This document shows, piece after piece, positions 10,457 through 20,238 of a stretch of DNA of 64,000 nt. Both the position numbers and the translations under genes were made by a program. The notes below the pieces were generated by a model. That model worked only from the letters and a program-made list of their open reading frames with translations. It made no database searches and was not told where the DNA came from. Source of the DNA: Liopterus haemorrhoidalis (lineage: Eukaryota > Arthropoda > Insecta > Coleoptera > Dytiscidae); NCBI GenBank assembly GCA_963971575.1, contig OZ020625.1, forward strand, positions 372,001 to 436,000. Direction: 5' to 3'. The first letter of the stretch is position 1. Every line of letters begins with the position of its first letter.

Positions 10457-11090
10457 CGTTCTCTTTAGTACAGTTCTCGGATATCTTTGTTCTTTGCGAA
10501 AATTTACATTTCCTATAATTAAAAATAAATAAATAAATTTTGTGTTATTAATTACAAAAACTTTGGTTCATATAAAATTACGTGATTTTCAAAGTAATTT
10601 TCGGATTTGTCAGTTTGTATATTCGCTTCTTGTTTACTTCTGATTATATTTATAGATATAAACTTTTGAATTAACTTTACAAATTTAAAGTCGAAATTTT
10701 AGAGGCATTCAGTTGAGTTAATAGCGAGAAATGAAAGCAGAAAGTTGATAGAAAAATAAATAATAGTTATTTATTTATTTTTAAATAAATTTATTTATTT
10801 ATCTTACAATCTGGAGGGGCAGGAAATTTTTAAGTAAAATTTGGGAGGGCCAGGAAATATTTGAAATAATTTTTTTATCGTTTACACATGAAAATACAAG
10901 TGACCTAAAAAAAGGCCAATTCTAAAATAGTTTTTCTCCAAGCAATTCTGTGGGGGGGGGGTCTGCGCCACTTGGGGGGTACCCCGGACACCCCACTAAC
11001 TCCACCACTGAACCAAGATAATGCTAATTGTTTTGAAAATAAAAAAAATAAAACAATAAAATAAAATAAAATACCTACGTAATATTTTTA
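10457..11090. other. Unassigned AT-rich stretch with one hAT-like end
   Basis: At about 10960-11014 a G/C-rich block ends in AACTCCACCACTG, whose complement CAGTGGTGGAGTT resembles hAT termini. Shared tail text (CAAGTGACCTAAAAAAA) lies near 10895-10915. Nothing else was recognised. Confidence 0.4.
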
Positions 11091-11149
11091 GAATCCACCG
11101 AAGATTTGATGTGTTGTCCGGAAGCAACAGGTCACAAGCCGCCATTTCT
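11091..11149. repeat. Outer inverted partner of 15070-15128
   Basis: This 59-bp block (key words GTTGTCCGGAAGCAACAGGT and GCCATTTCT) is the inverted match of 15070-15128 with several differences. The two blocks flank the large inverted repeat at 13313-14765 and may be its outermost surviving ends, with later insertions in the left side. Confidence 0.5.
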
Positions 11150-11306
11150 GAAATTTCCCTGCTTTGTATCTACACTCATCAAAATAGTCTAGGAATATTT
11201 AATGAGGAAAGGAAAGTTTATTTATTGTTTCATAAAGATTTTATTAATGGTTTGTAGGCAGGTCCACCACGTATGTGTTCGCCCGTGTGCGTTCATGGTA
11301 TCGATA

Positions 11307-11383
11307 TTTACTAAAATCAACCCCAAATGCAGCAAGTGTTGATGAAGGTTTGAACAACGCTGCTTAGGTTTGATTTTAGTAAA
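11307..11383. repeat. 77-bp hairpin-forming sequence
   Basis: TTTACTAAAATCAA at the left pairs with TTGATTTTAGTAAA at the right, and the inner TGCAGC/GCTGC words and CAAG/CTTG-like positions partly pair. It is either a tiny foldback MITE or a hairpin RNA source. No second copy was noticed in the window. Confidence 0.45.
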
Positions 11384-11408
11384 GGAGGGGTAAGATTATT
11401 AATGTATA

Positions 11409-11495
11409 AGGTTGTCCCGTAACTTGTAGTGGTGGGGGTAAATAGAGAGGCTACACGTCATCTGTATGCTAACGGGACGACAGTTTTTGTTTATC
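11409..11495 (+). repeat. Short dispersed repeat K, copy 1
   Basis: It begins GGTTGTCCCGTAACTTGTAG and contains GCTAACGGGACG, so its ends carry an inverted GTCCCGT(T)A word. A second copy is at 26286-26371. The copy here ends where MITE D copy 3 begins. Confidence 0.6.
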
Positions 11496-11692
11496 GTACA
11501 GTCTGTTTCAAACGCTTAGGCGGAACAAAATGGGAATTTCGTTCTTTTAGGTTGTCACGACAAGGGACCTTGCTTGGGTTATTTCATTTTTCACGTTGCA
11601 ATGTCAAAATTTAAAATTACAACAATGAAACCATGGAAACGAATGACCTATGTCAAAATTAAATTATTTTTTTAATGTATTTTAATGACAAA

Positions 11693-12221
11693 CCAGTGGC
11701 GAAGGGAAACCTCCGCTAGACTTGCCCTCCCATAAAAAATATATTTAAAAAAAAATGTAAATTAAAAAAAAAAATTTAAATATTTAGATAAATCTTCAAA
11801 AATACATCAAATTATGTTTTATACAAATTTTTGTCCAAGGCTTGCTTTACAAGTTACGAATTAATTATCATGACCATGGAAACGTTACATATAAGTATGA
11901 AAACATTGAGACTTGGAAAAATTTTAAATAATTTTACAAAAAAATTTCGAAATTTTTCGTTTTATCAAAAAACGTCTCAAATAAAAGTTAATAGTTATTG
12001 CATTTATAGTAACTTTTGTTCAATAAATTTTTTCGAAATATTTTTCTGTTGCTAAATATTCGCAAAAATCTTAAAATCGACACGAGTAAACTCCCATTTC
12101 TAGTCAACCGATTTTTATAAAAAACAATAGGGTTCTTCCTATTTAATAGGAGAATTTTTTAGTACCAGAACGAACTCATTAAGTTAAACCGTTTTTGAGT
12201 TATCGTGTATACACACAGACA

Positions 12222-12256
<35 letters not shown>

Positions 12257-12385
12257 GGACGGCACTTCGAAAATAGGTTTTTTGGATTCCCTGGACCATG
12301 AAACGTGGTCATCCGTCAAAATCTCGACATCGAAAATTTTCGCGATTACAATACTTGCCCCTTATATATTAAGGTCGGGCAAGTA
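11693..12385 (-). mobile_element. HINE-H: third Helentron-like family, inserted in MITE D
   Basis: On the minus strand the 5' end ACTTGCCCGACC is an inverted match of the 3' GGGCAAGT at 11724-11731. A (GT)n/GTCT tract (12216-12253) is followed by ATACACGATAACTCAAAAAC. The 3' terminus folds as GCGGAGG/GCGAAGG around a short loop. The 3' body (11860-12115) is shared with HINE-B (CCATGGAAACGTTACATA; CGACACGAGTAAACTCCCAT). The match to the Helentron layout is by structure only. Confidence 0.6.
12224..12253. repeat. (CA)n microsatellite in HINE-H
   Basis: About 14 CA dinucleotides, preceded by CAGACAGACA. It occupies the place that GACA/GTCT tracts hold in HINE-A and HINE-B. Confidence 0.95.
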
Positions 12386-12599
12386 AAAAATTAATAAATG
12401 GGAAATTTGTATTAAGAATGACACAAAAAATCAAAATATAAAGAAAATGACAATTTAAAATGATATTAACCTTAACAAAAAATGTGTATTGTAAGTATGA
12501 TTTACAAAGCTTAAACAAAACGGTCGAAAAGCACGATTTAACCGATGAAAGTAACTAGATTGCAAAATTTAGTTCCGCTTAACCGTTTGGAACAGACTG

Positions 12600-12854
12600 T
12601 ATATGTTATAAACACGTGAAGTTTGATTTTTGGCTATAAATATTAAAATAACGTTTAATTTTTTGATTTTCTACTTGTTTTAATATATTTTTTCTTTGAA
12701 AGGAATGTTTCTTCGTTTTAAATAATTTTTGTTACATTCATTTTTGATGTGAAATGAAATATTTTAGTTTTAGGGTATCCCCCCGTAACTACCATGATAT
12801 TCATCAAATTGAAAAAATGCATAGAACCTTGCCTAGGGCCCCGATTTTCCTTAA
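12600..12854. other. Unassigned AT-rich stretch
   Basis: No recognised family except a GGGCCCC-containing word near 12835. Confidence 0.4.
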
Positions 12855-13141
12855 GGGGGGGGGTCTGATAACCACATTTTAAGCATATTTTTGTGAATTT
12901 TTTTTCAATCTATGGTTAAATTTATTCATTTTCAAACTAAGTACATATATAAAGTATGTTTTGAAGAAGATACAAAAAAATTTTGAAGGCAAAATATGGC
13001 GAAATGAGCCAGCTGTGGCAAATCTTCTCAGACTCCGGGAAAAAAATAGATTTTGCGGTGACCAGCATAACTCGTCACTGGATCATCTGAAATCAAAAAT
13101 CTAAAAAGATTTTGTTAGTTTATGAGTTTGCCGAGGTAACG
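12855..13141 (-). mobile_element. Foldback element G, copy 2 (one arm and half of the interior)
   Basis: The reverse complement of 805-1113: arm text TCTATGGTTAAATTTATTC, then AATATGGCGAAATGAGCCAG, GTGACCAGCATAACTCGTC and GAGTTTGCCGAGGTAACG. The other half is missing. Identity to copy 1 is high. Confidence 0.75.
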
Positions 13142-13312
13142 ATGGACCTAAATAAACCTTTGGAAATTACGAATAGATCAGGGGCTGAAATGTCCCCCCC
13201 CCAGGTCCTGCGACTGAGGGGGGGCAAAATATACAGTAAAAAAATGTGCAATATCTTCATTTTCAAGGCGGTCGATGACACCAAACTTCTTCACGGGAAC
13301 AGATCTAATTAT

Positions 13313-14765
13313 TCTACTCTTACCTTTTACCCATTCAACATAGACAAGAAAAATATAAGGAAAATTACATAAAATACATAATTAACAGTCGGAAAATGTA
13401 TAAAAACTGTAATACCCACCGTAAATTAAGTATTTCCCAGCAGATCATTACTGAAAACTATCTCCATCTCTCTCTTACACATTGCCTATATGTAAAAACA
13501 AAAATTATCCAAAAAACACAAAAATAACAAAAAATATAAGTTCAAAATGGGTTAAAATAAAGTTATATACCTTTTAAGTTACTAAGATTGTTTGAATAAA
13601 ATAATAAAACAGAATTTAAGTTTCTTAATTTTCCGTTGGCCAGGAACGCTATTTTTGTAAGACGATTCATTCTTGTATTTCTCCATCCTCAGGTGTAATT
13701 ATTGTTTCAAAACCTTCCTTAGGCCTTCTTCTAACTTTGTGTGTTCGGATTTTGATTAAAATTAACTTTTTTCATATTTTTTGGAAATAAAACCCCGGAG
13801 CTGCAGCAGATGTTCGTTTGAAAAGAAAGACTGCGACTCTAGCGGCGATTGTGTGAACTACATTTGAATTCCTTCTATGAATTTCTAGAAATAATTTATT
13901 TTAAAAATTTATATCTCAAATTCTATCCAATATTAAGAAGTGAAATTTTCAGGGAGTAGTTTTTATAATATTTTCTACCCCTTGGCCAAATTTGGTTACT
14001 ATTCTTCGGTCATTTTTATTCTTGATTGTAAATTTTTTAAATTTTAAATTATTAAAATCCAGTAATACGTTACGCAACTTAACCAAATTTGGCCAAGTGG
14101 TAGAAAATATTATAAAAACTACTTCCTGAAAATTTCACTTCTAAATATTGTATAGAATTTGAGAAATTAATTTTTAAATTAAATAATTTCAAGAAATACA
14201 TTTGTGCATTCAAATGTAGTTCACTCACGCCGCCACCAGAGTGCCAGAACTTTCAAGATGTATATCAGCTACTGCAGTTCCGACTTTTTATTCCAAAAAA
14301 AGTGTAAAAAAGTTAATTTTAATTAAAATCCGAACACACAAAGTTAGAAGAAGGTCTAAGGAAGGTTTTGAAACAATAATTACACTTGGGGATGGAGAAA
14401 TACAAGAATGAATCGTTTGACAAAAATAGCGTCCCTAGCCAACTGAAAATTTGGAACCTTAAATTGTGTTTTATTATTTTATTCAAACAATCTTAGTAGT
14501 TGAAAAGGTATATAACTTTATTTTAACCCATTTTGAACATGTATTTTTTGTTATTTTTGTGTTTTTTTGGAAAAATTTGTGTTTTTACATATAGGTTTTG
14601 CTGCGTGTAGGAGTGAAATGTAGATACTTTTCAGAAATGGTCTTCTGTTGGGAAAAACTTAATTTATGGTGGGTATAATGAGTTTTCACACATTTTCTGA
14701 CTTTTAATTATGTAATTTTCCTCATATTTTGTGTCTATGTTGTATCGGTAAAAGGTAAGAGTAAG
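13313..14765. repeat. Large inverted repeat, arms about 690 bp, spacer about 80 bp
   Basis: The left arm 13313-14000 and right arm 14080-14765 are inverted copies with many substitutions and small gaps. Paired landmarks include CTTACCTTTTACC/GGTAAAAGGTAAG at the outside, TTTTGAACTTATA-side words, CGGATTTTGATTAAAATTAA/TTAATTAAAATCCG in the middle, and GGCCAAATTTGGTTA/TAACCAAATTTGGCC near the centre. A direct partial third arm lies at 15226-15405. No transposase motif was found. It may be a foldback transposon or an inverted duplication; a transcript through it would fold into long dsRNA. Confidence 0.8.
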
Positions 14766-15069
14766 ATAATTCTGTTCGTTGAGTACTTTCCGAAGGTTTA
14801 TTATTATCATACACAAGCATAGACTTGTAGGAGGGTTTTAAAATTACTCTGCACTTGTGGCATATAAAAAAGAAATTGTTAGAAATGACTACGAACAAAA
14901 TATTTGGCTGTTCGTAGAACAATTTTAATACACTCTTACGAAACTCTGTTCTTGCGTTTGATAATAATAAACCGCTAGAAACTGCTACGAACAAACCTAT
15001 TATTGAAAATTGTATGCGTATATAACACTCCATTTCGCTAATATCTAGATATATAATACAGAAGTTTTA

Positions 15070-15128
15070 GAAATGCCGTACGGTGACCTGTTGCTTCCGG
15101 ACAAGATCACATATTTACGATGGATTCT
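15070..15128. repeat. Outer inverted partner of 11091-11149
   Basis: Key words ACCTGTTGCTTCCGGACAA and GATGGATTCTA are shared with the left partner in inverted orientation. Confidence 0.5.
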
Positions 15129-15225
15129 ATGTTAATTATTTTTTTGTTTTTATTTATTTTTTTCTATAAATTTTTGTTTAACTGTATTTTTTTGCTGAAT
15201 GTTGTAAGACAGAGAATAGCGTGAT

Positions 15226-15405
15226 TGAATTTTGCTGTGTGCGAGAGTAAGACGTAGATACTTTTTAGAAATGAACTTCTGCTGCGAAAAACTTAATTTG
15301 TGGTGGGTATTATAAGTTTTTACACATTTTCAGGCTGTTAATTATGTAATTTTCCTCATATTTTCCTATGTTGTATGCGTAATAAAGAGTTGAATAATTA
15401 AATTT
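15226..15405 (+). repeat. Partial third arm of the large inverted repeat
   Basis: Direct repeat of about 14597-14765: TTTTGCTGYGTG, GACGTAGATACTTTT, AACTTAATTTGTGGTGGGTA, TTAATTATGTAATTTTCCTC. It shows that the right side was duplicated as well as inverted. Confidence 0.7.
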
Positions 15406-15688
15406 GTTCCCATGTCCGAGCTTGTTGTCATTTGCCCCTCTCCTATAAAACTGAATATTGCACAGTTGGGTTCAGCGGGTCTATATCTTAATCCTCGTTT
15501 ATTATAAATCCATAGCAGAAGCGATCCCTAATATAATGAAAGGTATTCGTAGTTCTGTTTCTAATACGAATATTTGTTTGAAATAAACAGAACAACGAAA
15601 GCTGTTCATTACCTTATGGAGCACTTGTGCTATGGACCTATTGTAAACAAGGCTTCAGCCGCTGAACAGTTCCTGCTGTAAATTCGTA
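15406..15688. other. Unassigned stretch
   Basis: It contains GCACTTGTGCTATGGACC and AAGGCTTCAGCCGCTGAACA, which have the look of a dispersed repeat end, but no partner was found in the window. Confidence 0.35.
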
Positions 15689-15696
15689 ATATACAG

Positions 15697-15962
15697 CAGT
15701 GTTACTCAACAGGTGGTCCCCAGAAAAATTTTAGTGGTCCGCGAAAGTTTTTATGTGTTTTTTGTAGTTTTTTTTGTTTTTTATGCACATTTTTTATGTA
15801 AATAATTAATATAAATTCTACATATAAAATAAATGTATTTAGTAGCACATTAAATATATTTGTTTTCTTTCAAAAAATGAACCAACAATTATTATTAGTG
15901 GTCCGCGTTAGAAAATTATATATTATACTGGTCCGCGGAGCGTTTTTGGTTGAGAAACACTT
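15697..15962. mobile_element. hAT MITE with 8-bp target duplication
   Basis: The termini CAGTGTTACTCAAC and GTTGAGAAACACTT are imperfect inverted repeats. Flanks are ATATACAG (15689-15696) and ATATTCAG (15963-15970), an 8-bp duplication with one change, the hAT signature. The interior carries repeated GTGGTCCGCG words and no coding remnant. Confidence 0.75.
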
Positions 15963-15970
15963 ATATTCAG

Positions 15971-16266
15971 GGTGTTCAATCTAAGTGTGCCACCATTGCT
16001 ATCTCAAGAACTATAAGAGCTACGAGGTTGGTTCAATTAGCTAAGAAATACCATTTTGCAAGTCTGTTACAGAACTATTAACCATTTTTTTTTTATGATC
16101 AGTGGTTCTCCAAATATGGAACCCAACTTTTTATTTTAAATGAGAACAAATTTTTTTTTATATTTTTGTTAGGAAGGGAATTTTATTCTGAATTCAACGA
16201 ATACACAGTTTAATACCATTACATCACGAAAATTTTGAGAAAAATACATATTAAATTGATATTAAT
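15971..16266. other. Unassigned stretch
   Basis: AT-rich; nothing recognised. Confidence 0.4.
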
Positions 16267-16270
16267 TTAA

Positions 16271-16306
16271 CCCTTTACCGCATAGTGTGACATATATGGC
16301 ACATTC
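16271..16306. mobile_element. piggyBac terminal fragment
   Basis: TTAA (16267-16270) is followed by CCCTTTACCGCATAGTGTGA and ATATATGGCACATTCC, the same terminus as the right end of the element at 17818-18319 in reverse complement. Only about 36 bp remain before HINE-A sequence takes over. Confidence 0.65.
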
Positions 16307-16572
16307 CAAAAATAAAATTTTGATTGTTAATCCACGTACTAAGCGCTTTCATTTGATACCATACTCTTAATACCCATGAAATGAAAAAAAAAAAAATAAA
16401 AAATCGATGAGCAGATATTTGTTTATTAGGGGGATATGTTTTTAAGTTTTAATATTTTTCCTATGTGCAGGTCAAAGAGTTGTATAAGCATGCCAAATTT
16501 CAACTCTCTAGGTTTAACCGTTAGGCTACAATTTTTATCGAACAGACAGACAGACGACAAAATGACGGTATA
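16307..16572 (-). mobile_element. HINE-A 5'-half fragment (copy A5)
   Basis: It contains TTGTTAATCCACGTACTAAG, TTCATTTGATACC, GCATGCCAAATTTCAACTCT, the GACA tract and GACAAAATGACGGTATAA. It stops abruptly within the 5' terminal region at the start of a MITE D fragment and lacks the TAGGGTTTTGTAGG end. Confidence 0.7.
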
Positions 16573-16962
16573 ACGGCGGAACTAAATGGGAATTTCGTTC
16601 TTTTAGGTTGTCACGAGAAGGGACCTTGCTTGGGTTATTTCATTTGTCACGTTGGAATGTCAAAATTTTAAATTCCAACAATGAAACCATGGAAACGAAT
16701 AACATATGTCAAAATTTTATATTTTTTTTTACATATTTTATTGACAAAAAAATAAATAAATGGGAAATTTGTATTAAGAATCACACAAAAAATCAAAATA
16801 TAAAGAAAATGACATTTTAAAATTATATTAACCTTAACCAAAAAATGTTTATTGTAAGTATGATTTACAAAGCTTAAACAAAACGATCGAAAAGCACGAT
16901 TTAAACGATGAAAGTAACTAGATTGCAAAATCTAGTTCCGCCTAACCGTTTGGAACAGACTG
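16573..16962. mobile_element. MITE family D, copy 4 (one end lost)
   Basis: It begins inside the left terminus (GGCGGAACTAAATGGG) and ends with the complete right terminus CCGTTTGGAACAGACTG followed by TA. Interior text matches copy 1. The missing first 15 bp were replaced by HINE-A sequence. Confidence 0.75.
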
Positions 16963-17255
16963 TATGCTGTTCACTTTTGTAAGAACAAACTAAGAGGGAA
17001 TTTTGTTTTCAATAGTTCGCACCTTTGAAGCTGTTTGTCATGTTGGTATTAAAAAATGTCACTTTTTTAAAATGTCGATCCATTTGACTATGTCATAATG
17101 AAAAATGATATCTTAATTATAATGATCATAACCTTATCAACCTAAAGTCGGTTTTACAGCGTAAGGAATATTTTTAATTGACATTTAAAGTCAGTAACAC
17201 ACTATAAAAGTAACCAAAATAACCCGATCTAGTTTGTTCTTACAAAAATGAACAG
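16963..17255. mobile_element. MITE family E, copy 1
   Basis: Inverted termini GCTGTTCACTTTTGTAAGAA and the complement of TTCTTACAAAAATGAACAGC. About 290 bp, AT-rich, non-coding. A second partial copy is at 40655-40852. It abuts MITE D copy 4 directly. The GATCTAGTTTGTTC word next to the right end echoes the AACTAGAT word of family D. Confidence 0.7.
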
Positions 17256-17696
17256 CTCATACCTACAAAACCCTAAAAATTTTAGAATCAACACAAATCT
17301 TGTGTGCAATAATGTCCATATGTAATTTTTTTCAAATAACTGAAATTTTCGACTGAATATGTCCAGTGATTTACCGGATAAATTCCTTCTGTAACCGGAA
17401 ATAGATTACGTGCAAAGCCCTGAATATCATTCCCGGTATAACCGGAAATGACGTGTACACCATTGAAACATTAGCTCCGGCGCTGCTGAACCGGTGGGCG
17501 TCGCGACGCCATCCGTCCAGCACGACTAGAGACGGGTAAACAGTTTTGGGACCACCGTAAAATGGTGTTAGATGATATCATGTTCAAATTAATAGCTTTA
17601 ATTGAAATTTATTGATCTTACTGACGTTTTAAATGATCTACTGCTTATTGGTTGAGCCACAAATCCTCAAATAGGTCGTTATCTTGATTAAAATAT
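17256..17696. other. Unassigned stretch
   Basis: The first 25 bases carry a HINE-A 5'-end scrap (CATACCTACAAAACCCTAAA). At 17380-17540 a more GC-rich block has repeated words (GTAACCGGAAAT, GTATAACCGGAAATGACG) of unknown origin. Confidence 0.4.
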
Positions 17697-17813
17697 TATG
17701 TGAAGTGGCCGAACCCGATAAATCGTGCAGTTTGGACTGGTGAAAACAGTCTGGATTGTGAGGTTGGTGGTCCGATTCTCCGTTGGTGATATTATTCCGG
17801 CGAGAATAATATG
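17697..17813 (+). mobile_element. tRNA-derived SINE fragment
   Basis: It matches the minus-strand SINE at 50210-50445: GTGGCCGAACCCGATAAATC (A-box region of a Ser/Leu-type tRNA), GGTGGTCCGATTCTCCGTTG (B-box region) and GTTGGTGATATTATTC. It is cut by the TTAA of the piggyBac derivative, so its 3' half is absent. Confidence 0.55.
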
Positions 17814-17817
17814 TTAA

Positions 17818-18319
17818 CCCTTTACTGCATGAATTTTTATTTTTTACTGAAATAATTCATGAGCATTAGGAATTGGTTCTTATTGATAGAAAAATTAATT
17901 AAAAAAATATATTTAAAATATTAATTATTATTTTTATGAAAAAATAATAATTTAGGGTTTGTGCCATACATGGAACATTATGATTCTACATTATGTTACA
18001 AAAGAAAATGATTCCGTATTATTTGCTCGTCAATTGCTAGGTGTTCTTCATTAGGGATTAAAAGCAGTCGCCCTCGAAGTTTTGAAAGAAAAGGTCGTAT
18101 CTTCTAGTTGTCCTTTCTCAATAAATTCAGACTTATCGTGCAAATTCCGCTTGATATCCTCAAATCTATTGCAGCCCATTACTTGAGATACTGCAGAATC
18201 CATTGCTGTGTATGTGGCATATATGAACATTCATGAAGTAACGTTCTGATTCAATTTTAAAAGTAAAATAAAAATAAAAATCGGAATGTGCCATACATGG
18301 CACACTATGCGGTAAAGGG
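17818..18319 (-). mobile_element. piggyBac deletion derivative 1 (502 bp, TTAA flanks)
   Basis: CCCTTTACTGCAT at the left and ATGCGGTAAAGGG at the right are inverted termini, flanked on both sides by TTAA (17814-17817, 18320-18323), the piggyBac target. The interior holds fragments of a piggyBac-type transposase on the minus strand. The left flank is SINE and the right flank MITE D, so the insertion site is not a simple one. A close relative is at 55697-56206. Confidence 0.85.
18010..18203 (-). pseudogene. piggyBac-like transposase remnant
   Basis: On the minus strand from 18203 the frame reads MDSAVSQVMGCNRFEDIKRN, resembling the piggyBac stretch VMxxNRFxxIxRxLHF. Just downstream in another frame EEHLAIDEQII matches the conserved block (xLxIDEQxxxFRG) that holds the first catalytic aspartate. 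The segment between is deleted and there are stops and a frameshift. Non-functional. Confidence 0.7.
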
Positions 18320-18594
18320 TTAAGGTTAATATAATTTTAAAATGCATTTTTTTTAATATTTTTTTTTGTGTCATTCTTAATACAATTTTTCTATTTATTT
18401 ATTTTTTTGTCATTAAAATAAATAAAAAAAGTATTTTATTTTTGACATATGTCATTCGTTTCCATGGTTTCACTGTTGGAATTTTAAAATTTCATAAAAA
18501 ATAACTCAAGCAAGGTCCTTTCTCGTGACAACCTAAAAGAACGAAATTCCCATTTAGTTCCGCCTAAACGTTTGGAATAGCCTGTTATATGAGT
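18320..18594. mobile_element. MITE family D, copy 5 (right part)
   Basis: It starts at the TTAAGGTTAATAT position of the D interior, exactly at the piggyBac right duplication, and ends CCTAAACGTTTGGAATAGCC, a decayed D terminus. The left third of D is absent. Includes ATGTCATTCGTTTCCATGG, as in other D copies. Confidence 0.7.
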
Positions 18595-18598
18595 TATT

Positions 18599-18980
18599 TT
18601 AACTTTTACCGTACCACCTCCACAAACCACTTTAGTTTCAGCTTTCACCGCACCACCTCCACAAACCACTTTAGTTTCAGCTTTCACCGCACCACCTCCA
18701 CAAACCATTTTAGTTTCAATTTTTACCGCACCACCTCCATAAACCATTTTAGTTCCAACTTTTATCGCACCACCTCCTCAAACCATTTTAGGTTTAACTT
18801 TTGTCACACCAGAACACGAAATGTACGTCTAGTGACAATAAAAAAAATTGTGAAGTAAAGAATCTCTTTAATTTTACCTTATCCACAAACCATTTTAGTT
18901 CCAACTTTTACCGCACCACCTACACAAACCATATTAGTTTCAACTTCTACCGCACCACCTGCACAAACCTTTACGCGTCA
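18599..18980. repeat. 39-bp minisatellite, about eight units in two blocks
   Basis: Units carry CCGCACCACCTCCACAAACC and TTTTAGTTTCA. The first block runs 18599-18815; 18818-18883 interrupts it with a dispersed repeat; two to three more units follow to about 18980. Because 39 is divisible by three, frames stay open on both strands and give a 13-residue periodic peptide, which is not evidence of a protein. Confidence 0.85.
18818..18883 (+). repeat. Dispersed tail repeat, also at 36660-36722
   Basis: CGAAATGTACGTCTAGTGAC and TGAAGTAAAGAATCTCTTTA are shared with the sequence just after the hammerhead-like motif at 36637-36663. Here the motif itself is missing. Confidence 0.6.
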
Positions 18981-19447
18981 TCTATGCATTCCAAAACAAA
19001 CTAAAATCACAGACAACAACCAAATTTTTTTTTTGTTTACCAAATGTTATTTTTGTAAACAGAAAAATTTCCATAAATATATAAGAATTAAATCAGATAG
19101 TGAATACCTAGAAATATAATGCGGTAATGGAATTACACGAAAATACTGGATTAAGGATGTTGTTAGGTGGGGGGGGGGGGGGACTTAAATTAGGGGTCGT
19201 GGGGTGGTAAACAGAGCGCTTTGGTAATGAAACAAATATTCTAGAACATTTTTGTTATGTAAGTCTTTATTTTTTGAAGTTGTAGTTATTTTTGAAACGG
19301 TGATAAGAGGTTGATAAGAAGGTCGAATCGTGGGTCATTGAAATCTGGCGCCGAGTTTATGTAGATAAATTTAATTAATATGTAAAATAGTCAGCTCATT
19401 TTAAAAGATAATTTTTATAAAAAAAATAATAATTTTACGTCCTAAAT
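18981..19447. other. Unassigned stretch with a poly-G tract
   Basis: A run of about 14 G lies near 19169-19183. No recognised elements. Confidence 0.4.
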
Positions 19448-20192
19448 TAATTTTTTTAGTACGTTTATGTTTAAACTAAAAATCTGAATAAATTGTAATG
19501 TACATTTGTGTGAACCGGAAAAGTACAACAGGAATTTTTGATCAGATTATGTTTTCGGAAAATAACGCTTTTTTTGTGTATTTTTGGTGACGAACAAAAG
19601 TTATAGTTATGTAACAATCTATACTAGAAGGCGTATCCTGGTCTAATGGGTAGGTTGCTCGCTTGTTACGCAGCAAACTAGGGGGCTCCCGGGCAGAGGA
19701 TACAATTTTATTTTTTGTTTTTTTTCCATTTTAATTTTGTTTAAATTAATTTGTCAAAATTCTAGTTATATTTTGGCAAATATTGCATTTAATTTTTAAG
19801 AGCGTAAATTTAATAACCAATTTGAATTATATTTTCATTCTATGTGTCATGCATACGAAACCAGAGGGGCGGAGCATATGATTTAAAACAACCAATGGAA
19901 ACCATAGGCGGAATTTTCAAAATCTTAATGTACCTTGCTATATAAAAAAATACTACACATATTTAGAAACCTAAATAATGGTATTAGGTATTCACAAAAA
20001 AATATTTTAACATAAAATATGTTTTTAAAGCTCTTAGATTAACAGAATAAATTATTTTAAAAATATCGTTCATTTTGTCGTGATTACTACAAAGCAAAAT
20101 TTGTCCTACACACTCAGCATACCGCCTTCACTTATTATATACCTGCGAAACCCTGAAATGTGTGAAAATTCACACTTCACATAAATTTTTTT
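19448..20192 (+). mobile_element. HINE-A copy A6, lacking the microsatellite end
   Basis: It begins in the middle of the element (AACTAAAAATCTGAATAAAT, then GATCAGATTATGTTTTCGGA), carries a type-beta tRNA-like block, both body types (ACCATAGGCGGAATTTTC and CGTTCATTTTGTCGTGATTA), the 3' subterminal repeat and the hairpin GTGTGAAAATTCACAC. It looks like a mosaic of the two HINE-A body subtypes. Confidence 0.7.
19629..19702 (+). other. tRNA-like block (type beta) inside HINE-A
   Basis: GGCGTATCCTGGTCTAATGG and TGCTCGCTTGTTACGCAGCA form an A-box region and an anticodon-arm-like stem. The T-arm is decayed (GGGGGCTCCCGGG). Same cassette as at 21190-21268. Confidence 0.5.
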
Positions 20193-20238
20193 GAAATTAT
20201 AAATGTCAACATATATTTCTTCAGTGATAAAACTGGTG

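Larger units (their letters stand above)
11499..12599. mobile_element. MITE family D, copy 3, split by HINE-H
   Basis: The ends CAGTCTGTTTCAAACGC and the complement of CCGTTTGGAACAGACTG are flanked by TA (11497-11498, 12600-12601). The D interior is interrupted after ATTTTAATGACAAA at 11692 and resumes at ATTAATAAATGGG near 12390, giving the outline of a 693-bp insertion. Confidence 0.8.

Noticed and set aside
10302..10532. Frames with TDRQTDRQ peptides over GACA tracts (also near 6429, 42760, 49745 and 53405)
   Set aside because: Translations of the GACA/GTCT microsatellite in HINE elements; no conserved start or domain.
14722..15033. 103-codon minus-strand frame beside the large inverted repeat
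   Set aside because: No recognised domain, and part of it lies in the arm of the inverted repeat; a chance frame in AT-rich DNA is more likely.
18589..18858. Frames over the 39-bp minisatellite on both strands
   Set aside because: Unit length divisible by three keeps all frames open. Both strands are open over the same region, which argues against coding.
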